Assembly: GCF_003116095.1 (NCBI RefSeq)
Contig: NZ_LGRA01000021.1
Span: 1,698,458 to 1,762,457, forward strand
Length of the DNA stretch: 64,000 nt
Source: Azospirillum sp. TSO35-2
GTDB lineage: Bacteria; Pseudomonadota; Alphaproteobacteria; Azospirillales; Azospirillaceae
Direction: 5' to 3'
How positions within the stretch are numbered: position 1 is the stretch's first letter; the number at the start of each line of letters is the position of its first letter. This document shows, piece after piece, positions 58,953-64,000 of the stretch. A model generated the notes under the pieces. The model was given only the letters and a program-made list of their open reading frames with translations, had not been told where the DNA came from and made no database searches. Position numbers and translations under genes: made by a program.

Positions 58953-60401
58953 TCAGAACTGGAAGTAGATGAAGGCGTGGTTGGCGAAGCTGCCGAACAG
59001 CAGCATCACCAGGATCAGGGCGGAGCAGGCCAGCGACCGCGCCACCACGTTGACCCCGGCGTAGCGGCGGCCGGCGCCGCGTTCGATCAGGGCGTCGACC
59101 GTCAGCACGATCAGGCCGGTGATGGCGACGCGAACGAGCGAACTGGCCTGCTGGTTGCCATGCGACAGGCCGAGATCGCCGTGGGCGATGCCCTGCCCGA
59201 TGATCGACAGGATGGTCCACACCGTGTGGAGGTTGTCGGCGCGGAAGGGCAGCCAGGCGAGCGTGACGACGGCGAAGACCAGCCCGACCATCACCAGCCG
59301 CCCGGCCGCCAGCGCCATGCCGGTCGGCCGCAGCGGGCTGTGGCGGGCGAGCCAGCGCACCCCGTCCTCCGCCAGCATCAGGGCGCCGTGCAGCGCGCCC
59401 CACAGCAGGAAGGTCCAGTTGGCGCCGTGCCACAGGCCGGAGACCAGCATGGTGATGACGACGTTGCGGATGCGCAGCCAGCGCGTCCGGCTGCCGCCCA
59501 TCGGCACATAGAGATAGTCGCGGAACCAGGTGGACAGCGAGATGTGCCAGCGCCGCCAGAAGTCGCGCATGCCGGTGGCGAAATAGGGGCGGGCGAAGTT
59601 GTCGCACATGTGGTAGCCGAAGATCTGCGCCAGCCCGATGGCGATCAACGAATAGCCGGCAAAGTCGCCGTAGATCTGCAGCGAGAAGCAGACCAGCCCG
59701 ATGACGTGCTGCACGGCGTTGAAGAACTCCGGCTGGTGGAAGCGGGCGTCGACCACCACGGCGGCGTTGTCGGCCAGCCCGATCTTCAGGAAATAGCCCC
59801 AGATCACCTTCTCCAGCCCGGCGAACCGCTCGTGGAACGGGACGTCGCGCGGCCGCTGCTGGATTTGCGGCAGCAGGTCGCGCGCCCGCACGATCGGGCC
59901 GGCCACCAGCTGGGGGAAGAAGGCGACGAAGGAGGCGTAGCGGACCAGCGACCGTTCCGGCGCCTTCAGCTCGCCGGTGTAGAGGTCGATGCCGTAGCTG
60001 AGATTCTGGAAGGTGTAGAAGGAGATGCCGACCGGCAGCAGGATGTCGAGCGTCCGTCGTCCGACCTCTACCCCCAGCGTGGCCAGCGCGACCTCGGCGC
60101 TGTCGGCGAAGAAATTGTAGTATTTGAAGAAGAACAGCATGCCCAGGTTGGCGCCCAGGCTGATGAACAGGAACAGCTTCTTGGTCCGGCGGTCGGACGC
60201 GTCGGCGATCTTCAGACCGCAGTAGAAATCAATGAAGGTGCTGAGCGCCAGCAGCCCGCAGAACCGGTAGTCCCAATAACCGTAGAAGATGTAGCTGGCG
60301 ACCAGCAGGAACGGCGTGAAGGCGCGCGTGCGGGCAAGCGCCAGGAAACCGGCGCTGAACAGGGTGATGAACAGCAGGAAGCTCAGGCTGGTGAAGCTCA
60401 T
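58953..60401 (-). CDS. MBOAT-family O-acyltransferase
   Basis: A 482-residue polytopic membrane O-acyltransferase, DltB/AlgI type, with around eleven helices. The catalytic His is His325 in SGLWHGANWTFLLWG, following IYGDFAGYSLIAIGLAQ and FWRRWHISLSTWFRDYLYVPMGGSR, all typical for the family. It passes acetyl groups across the inner membrane to an acceptor. It lies directly upstream of the SGNH-like gene. There is no alginate (alg) or dlt cluster beside it, so the acetylated polymer is probably an exopolysaccharide or cell-wall glycan. The start at 60401 is the family-consistent ATG. Confidence 0.9.
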   Translation of the reverse strand: MSFTSLSFLLFITLFSAGFLALARTRAFTPFLLVASYIFYGYWDYRFCGLLALSTFIDFYCGLKIADASDRRTKKLFLFISLGANLGMLFFFKYYNFFADSAEVALATLGVEVGRRTLDILLPVGISFYTFQNLSYGIDLYTGELKAPERSLVRYASFVAFFPQLVAGPIVRARDLLPQIQQRPRDVPFHERFAGLEKVIWGYFLKIGLADNAAVVVDARFHQPEFFNAVQHVIGLVCFSLQIYGDFAGYSLIAIGLAQIFGYHMCDNFARPYFATGMRDFWRRWHISLSTWFRDYLYVPMGGSRTRWLRIRNVVITMLVSGLWHGANWTFLLWGALHGALMLAEDGVRWLARHSPLRPTGMALAAGRLVMVGLVFAVVTLAWLPFRADNLHTVWTILSIIGQGIAHGDLGLSHGNQQASSLVRVAITGLIVLTVDALIERGAGRRYAGVNVVARSLACSALILVMLLFGSFANHAFIYFQF

Positions 60402-60731
60402 CGGGCACCCGGAAGGCTCGGTTGGAACGGTCGGTGCGCAGGTACGGCCAAGCGTTGGCGCGACCATAACCCCGAATTCGGCGATTTCCCGTTGCCGCGG
60501 TAGGGTTGTGGCGCTGGATTTGGGGCGTACTCTGAAAAGAAGCGGGCGGATGATTCGAACCGGATAGGACCGCCACGCCGGGGTTGCGGCGGCCCCGAAG
60601 GGGGCAAGGCCGGTCCGTTTGCGCCCACCTCCGCGCCGTTCATGACCAATAAGAGGGTGCAAGCGGGGGACCGAGCGGCTACATATGCAGCCGACGAACC
60701 TTTCAACTCTGGCTGACGAGGAGGCACCGCC
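60402..60731. other. Divergent intergenic region before prfB
   Basis: About 330 bases hold the control regions of MBOAT (leftward) and prfB (rightward). I find no strong -35/-10 pair. Minus-strand TTCGAAT at about 60552 recalls a tRNA T-loop, but the flanking bases cannot form the stem, so no tRNA is called. Confidence 0.5.
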
Positions 60732-61863
60732 ATGCGGGCCGAGATCGAAGCGGCCGCCGGCGAGATCAGAGAATCGCTGGCGCTGCTGAGGAGGCATCTT
60801 TGACTGGGACAACGCACTGCGACGTCTCGACGAACTGAACAACCTCGCCGAGGATCCCAAGCTGTGGGACGATCCGACGCGCGCCCAGACCATCATGCGC
60901 GAGCGCACGCAGCTCGACACCGCGGTGGCCGGCTATCGCGCGCTGGAGCGTGACCTGTCCGACAGCCTGGAGCTGATCGAGATGGGCGAGGCGGAGGGGG
61001 ACGCGACCGTCGTCGCCGACGCCGAGGCCCAGCTCGACGGCCTGCGCAAGCGGGCCAACCAGCTCCAGCTGGAAAGCCTGCTGTCGGGCGAGGCCGACGC
61101 CAACGACTGCTTCGTCGAGGTGAACGCCGGTGCCGGCGGCACGGAGGCCCAGGACTGGGCGCTGATGCTGATGCGCATGTACACCCGCTGGGCGGAGCAG
61201 CACGGCTACAAGGCCGAATGGCTGGACGAGACGCCGGGCGAAGAGGCCGGCATCAAGTCGGCCACCGTGCAGATCAAGGGCCACAACGCCTATGGCTGGC
61301 TGAAGACCGAGGCCGGCGTGCACCGTCTGGTGCGCATCAGCCCGTTCGACAGCCAGGCGCGGCGCCAGACCAGCTTCGCCGCCGTCTCGGTGTCGCCGGT
61401 GATCGACGACAAGATCGACATCGAGATCAACGAGAAGGACTGCCGCATCGACACCTACCGGGCGTCGGGCGCCGGTGGGCAGCACATCAACAAGACCGAC
61501 TCGGCGGTGCGCATCACGCACATCCCGACGAACATCGTGGTGAGCTGCCAGCAGGAGCGTTCGCAGCACAAGAACCGCGCCAAGGCGTGGGACATGCTGC
61601 GCGCCCGCCTGTACGAGCGGGAGCTGAAGATCCGCGAGGACGCCGCCGCCGCGCTGGAGGCGACCAAGACCGACATCGGCTGGGGCCACCAGATCCGCTC
61701 CTACGTCCTGCACCCCTACCAGATGGTGAAGGACCTGCGGACCGACGTGGAGACCTCGCAGAGCCAGGCGGTGCTGGACGGTGCGCTCGACCCCTTCCTG
61801 GAGGCGGCGCTGGCGTCGCGCATCAAGGGGCAGAGCGACGACGCCCACGCTGCGGGCGGCTGA
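60732..61863 (+). CDS. prfB: Peptide chain release factor 2 with programmed +1 frameshift
   Basis: RF2, 376 residues after frameshifting, recognises UGA and UAA. The first 23 codons end at an in-frame TGA (60801-60803); one base is skipped at that site and translation continues as DWDNALRRLDELNNLAEDP. The anticodon-like SPF is in RISPFDSQARRQ, and GGQ is at residues 248-250 (GAGGQH). The internal SD-like AGGAGG at 60789-60794 lies three bases before CTT-TGA-C, exactly the E. coli-type stimulator. Low RF2 slows termination and raises frameshifting, so the gene autoregulates. A terminator follows at 61881. Confidence 0.97.
60789..60804 (+). promoter_or_regulatory. Programmed +1 frameshift site in prfB
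   Basis: AGGAGG (60789-60794), CAT, then CTT (60798-60800) and TGAC (60801-60804). The ribosome slips from CUU to UUU and reads GAC as the next codon, skipping base 60801. The elements and spacing match the well-studied prfB site. Confidence 0.95.
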
Positions 61864-61880
61864 TCGGCGGGACGATGGGG

Positions 61881-61908
61881 AAGGGCGGTCGCTTGCGGCC
61901 GCCCTTTT
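61881..61908 (+). terminator. prfB terminator
   Basis: AAGGGCGG (61881-61888) pairs with CCGCCCTT (61899-61906), with three inner pairs, followed by TTTT. It lies 18 bases after the prfB stop. Confidence 0.85.
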
Positions 61909-61993
61909 CGATTCGTGGCAATGCTGGTGGAATGACAGCGCGACCGCCGCTGTTTACCGGAGCGCGGTCCCAACCAACCGGAGCGTTTCAGCC

Positions 61994-62308
61994 ATGACCC
62001 GTTTCCTTCTTCCGGCCCTGTGCGCCGCCACCCTGATGGCCGCTGCGCCGGCCTTCGCCGCCTGCGACTCGGACAATCTGCCGGACAGCATGCGTCAGGC
62101 CTTCGTCAGCGGCACCCAGGAGGCGCTGAACGAGCATGGCTTCAAGGCCGGCTCGGTCGACGGCCGGATGGGCGCGCGCACCCGCTCGGCGATCCGCGCC
62201 TACCAGCGCGCGGCCAAGCTGCCGGTCGACGGCTGCGTCAGCCAGCAGTTGCTCGACCACCTGAACTTCACCCAGCCGAAAATCTACGCGCCGGGCCGTC
62301 GGGGCTGA
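61994..62308 (+). CDS. Small secreted peptidoglycan-binding-domain protein
   Basis: A 104-residue protein with a signal peptide (FLLPALCAATLMAAAPAFA, cut near AFA-ACDSD). The mature part is a single peptidoglycan-binding domain 1 repeat: EALNEHGFKAGSVDGRMGARTRSAIRAYQRAAKLPVDG, with the typical G-x-x-DG-x-x-G-x-x-T and YQ pattern. Two cysteines (about 24 and 80) may form a disulfide. It probably binds cell-wall glycan in the periplasm without enzymatic activity. It stands alone after the prfB terminator. Confidence 0.88.
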   Translation: MTRFLLPALCAATLMAAAPAFAACDSDNLPDSMRQAFVSGTQEALNEHGFKAGSVDGRMGARTRSAIRAYQRAAKLPVDGCVSQQLLDHLNFTQPKIYAPGRRG

Positions 62309-62410
62309 CGCCATATGCGCGGTCCGAAACGATCGGACCGCTGCGTTCATCCGCCACGCAGGCGTCGCGCCTTCCGGCGCCCGCCGTCGCGGGCGATACC
62401 GGTTCCGGTA

Positions 62411-62647
62411 TCACGCCAGCATGTCGATCAGGTGCCGGCTGTTGTCCTGGCTCGCCTGAAGCACCGTGGCGTTCGCGGCGAAATCGACCTGCGCCGACGA
62501 CAGGTCCAGCACCACGGCCGGGTCGAGGTTGCCCGAGGCGATCTGCGCCGAGGCGTCGGCGACCCGCGCCTGCGCGTCCTGCATCCCGCCAAGCGCGCTC
62601 GCCTGCGGCTGGGCCAGCGGGGTGGCGGCGACCGATCCGATGTCCAT
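62411..62647 (-). CDS. YjfB-like putative motility protein
   Basis: A 78-residue protein resembling the YjfB family of putative motility proteins. The C-terminal part (SSAQVDFAANATVLQASQDNSRHLIDMLA) echoes the flagellar rod/hook C-terminal helix. The first third is Ala/Gln-rich. It has no signal peptide, as expected for flagellar export substrates. It precedes otsB on the minus strand order by being downstream of it by 77 bases, but a functional link is not evident. Confidence 0.6.
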   Translation of the reverse strand: MDIGSVAATPLAQPQASALGGMQDAQARVADASAQIASGNLDPAVVLDLSSAQVDFAANATVLQASQDNSRHLIDMLA

Positions 62648-62724
62648 GGCGTGATATCCGGCTGGTGAGGCGGTCAGGATAGCGGCGGTGGGTGAAGGGT
62701 TGGTGAATACGGCCGCCCGCCGCC

Positions 62725-63534
62725 TTACCCCGCCGCCAGCCAGCCGGCCAGCCGGCCGAGGAACGCCACCGCTTCGTCCGGGTCGTGCAGGCTCCAGGTC
62801 GCGGCGGTGGGGGCGGGGGTCTCCATCACGCGGATGCCGATGCCACCGCCGGCTCCGCGGTCCGCCAGCGCGCGGAAGGCGTCCTCGTCGGTCTCGTCGT
62901 CGCCGATGTAGACCGGCACCGTCCCGGCCTCCTCCAGACCCAATTCCTCCAGCAGGGCCAGGACGGCGCGGCCCTTGTCCCAGGGTAGGTTGGGGCGCAG
63001 CTCGTACAGCTCCTTGCCACCGGTCATGCGCAGGCGGGGTTGGGCCTTGGCCACCGCGCGGACGGTGTCGGCCACCGCGGGCTTGTGCGCCGGATCGGCT
63101 TGGCGGGTGTGGATGGCGATGGCGAAGCGCTTGCGCTCCAGCAGCACGCCGGTGAGGCCGGCCAGCCGGTCGCGCAGCAGCCGTTCGGCGCCGTCGAGGT
63201 CGGCAAGATAGTCGACGCCGATCTGCCGTTGCAGGTTGGGGCCGCGCAGGTCGAAGCCGTGGCTGCCGGCATAGACCAGCCCGTCCACCGCCACCATCGC
63301 CGTCAGGTCGTCGAGGTCACGGCCGCTGACGAAGGCGACCGGGCATAGCGCCGCCAGCCGGCGCACCACCGCGCGCGCGCCGTCGGGCATCACCGCCAGC
63401 TCCGGCCGCGGCGCGATGGCGGCCAGCGTGCCGTCGTAATCGAGGAACAGGGCGGGGTGGCGGCCGGCCAGGGCCGCGGCGAAAGCGTCGAACTCCGCGT
63501 AAGCGGACGGCGTGGGCTGGGTCAACAGGAACAT
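62725..63534 (-). CDS. otsB: Trehalose-6-phosphate phosphatase
   Basis: A 269-residue HAD-type phosphatase that dephosphorylates trehalose 6-phosphate. Motif I is FLDYDGTLAAI with Asp32 and Asp34, motif II FVSGRDLDD, and motif IV YIGDDETDEDAFRAL, with KELYELRPNLPWDKG before it as in OtsB. Trehalose protects against osmotic and drying stress. The partner synthase otsA is not in the window. ATG 63534 is chosen as the family-like start, with GAGG directly before it; upstream in-frame codons are also open, so the N-terminus is uncertain. Confidence 0.93.
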   Translation of the reverse strand: MFLLTQPTPSAYAEFDAFAAALAGRHPALFLDYDGTLAAIAPRPELAVMPDGARAVVRRLAALCPVAFVSGRDLDDLTAMVAVDGLVYAGSHGFDLRGPNLQRQIGVDYLADLDGAERLLRDRLAGLTGVLLERKRFAIAIHTRQADPAHKPAVADTVRAVAKAQPRLRMTGGKELYELRPNLPWDKGRAVLALLEELGLEEAGTVPVYIGDDETDEDAFRALADRGAGGGIGIRVMETPAPTAATWSLHDPDEAVAFLGRLAGWLAAG

Positions 63535-63673
63535 CCTCGCGCGGTTGCCGATGATGCGGCGACCGGGAAGCCCGTCGCCGTGCGGAACCGGAAGGACGTG
63601 GTTATCCTGTGGCTGAACCGCAACAGACCCCTTCGAAAAGTTTCGGCCCCGGAAAGGGGCCGTCCTTTGGGGG

Positions 63674-63701
63674 TTGCAGGTCCCCCGGGTTCTGTTACTG
63701 T
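63674..63701 (+). promoter_or_regulatory. Candidate promoter of a small RNA
   Basis: TTGCAG (63674-63679), a 16-base spacer and TACTGT (63696-63701). A start near 63708 would open the hairpin-rich transcript that ends at 63786. Confidence 0.45.
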
Positions 63702-63707
63702 TGCAGT

Positions 63708-63786
63708 GCAGCAAGCGATTGCTGCTTCGCCCTTCTTGGGCGTTTCCTCCCTAAACTCAAGGCCGCTGTGTTCAGCGGCCTTTTTT
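63708..63786 (+). ncRNA. Probable small RNA with an anti-Shine-Dalgarno segment
   Basis: About 80 bases fold as three stem-loops. CAGCAA-GCGA-TTGCTG is at 63709-63724, CGCCC-TTCTT-GGGCG at 63728-63742, and a terminator GGCCGCTG-TGTT-CAGCGGCC at 63761-63780 is followed by six T residues. Between the last two is an unpaired stretch, TTTCCTCCCTAAACTCAA at 63743-63760, whose CCTCCC can pair with ribosome binding sites. This layout recalls alphaproteobacterial trans-acting sRNAs of the AbcR type, but I claim no family. A longer precursor from about 63615 is possible, because GGCCCC-GGAAA-GGGGCC (63645-63661) and other hairpins lie upstream. Confidence 0.65.
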
Positions 63787-64000
63787 CTGCCAGAAAGCCA
63801 CCGGGGATGGCAACCCCTGACAAAGGTCATAGCGCTGCGATGCGCGCGTGATTTGGCGGCTTGGCGCGTGGTTGCTTGTCTGACGGGTCGGGTGCCGACG
63901 GTGCGGGATGCCGCGTCGGCCGGGGTCGGCGGATCGCTTCACCCGACGGTCAAATCATTGGAACACAGAGTATTTTTCCGAATGGTGCGACGCCGGGTCT
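63787..64000. other. Window end, no gene seen
   Basis: The last 214 bases after the small RNA terminator hold no supported frame. The final 60 bases are richer in A/T and may be the control region of a gene beyond the window. Confidence 0.4.

Noticed and set aside
60546..60566. Possible tRNA T-arm on the minus strand
   Set aside because: TTCGAAT is present, but the bases on either side cannot form the five-pair T-stem and no acceptor or anticodon arm is found.
63600..63790. tmRNA, 6S RNA or SRP RNA in this region
   Set aside because: No tag-coding frame or tRNA-like ends, no SRP GGAA tetraloop with its symmetric loop, and no long closing stem around a central bubble.
63609..63851. An 80-residue GTG-started frame over the small RNA
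   Set aside because: No ribosome binding site, and it crosses a strong terminator and several hairpins; RNA structure explains the region better.

Overview
The window is a high-GC chromosomal segment of an alphaproteobacterium. I place it, by inference, in the Rhodospirillales near Azospirillum. The grounds are strong GC bias at third codon positions, an RNase E with an acidic insert in its S1 domain, a bacterial-type phosphatidylcholine synthase, a 41-residue L36 without the zinc-ligand set, and DUF2336 and pentapeptide-repeat proteins of alphaproteobacterial type. There are about 56 genes, almost all intact and chromosomal in character. I see no transposase, integrase, phage module, CRISPR array, tRNA or rRNA.

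Layout. Bases 1-4.3 kb: radC, a cytochrome b561, a small unknown protein and a two-component system, all leftward. 4.3-8.5 kb: a catabolic island with a 2-hydroxyacid dehydrogenase, an RraA/aldolase-like protein and two closely related tripartite tricarboxylate transporter (TTT) receptors without their membrane partners. 9.1-13.6 kb: rpmJ alone on a strong promoter, then glcDEF (glycolate oxidase). 13.8-20.7 kb: phosphatidylcholine synthase, a CDF metal exporter, a DUF72 protein, a large DUF2339 membrane protein and an iron-dependent alcohol dehydrogenase-type enzyme. 20.7-29.4 kb: GFA-family protein, acyl-CoA dehydrogenase with a possible LiuR-like operator, lytic transglycosylase-like protein, cobT, a membrane protein, dapE, dapD and a pyrimidine 5'-nucleotidase-like HAD protein.

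29.7-35.7 kb: a translationally coupled trio (PAS-GAF-GGDEF cyclase, DUF2336 repeat protein, secreted protein), a protein with a degenerate J-domain, and a pentapeptide-repeat protein. 35.8-47.1 kb is the core housekeeping block: ffh, rpsP, rimM, trmD, rplS, rpmH, rnpA, yidD, yidC, yihA, a CPA2-type antiporter, argB, a small unknown and a CorA/ZntB transporter. It unites ribosome assembly, SRP targeting and membrane insertion. 47.1-49.2 kb: a TPP riboswitch with its promoter, and thiC. 49.3-57.8 kb: greB, rne with a long leader, an AmiC-type amidase and penicillin-binding protein 1A. 57.9-60.4 kb: an SGNH-like protein and an MBOAT acyltransferase, a likely O-acetylation pair. 60.7-64 kb: prfB with its programmed +1 frameshift, a small peptidoglycan-binding protein, a YjfB-like motility protein, otsB, and a probable small RNA with an anti-Shine-Dalgarno stretch.

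Regulatory signals stand out. Several promoters share a TTGACA-like -35, a 17-base spacer and an -10 of the form xATGGT (rpmJ, ffh, dapD, probably rne). Gene pairs repeatedly overlap by GTGA. Intergenic spaces carry families of inverted repeats. The least explained items are the small RNA near 63.7 kb, the orphan TTT receptors, the GGDEF-DUF2336-secreted trio and the 10-bp periodic repeat near 13.73 kb. I found no clearly new multi-gene system.
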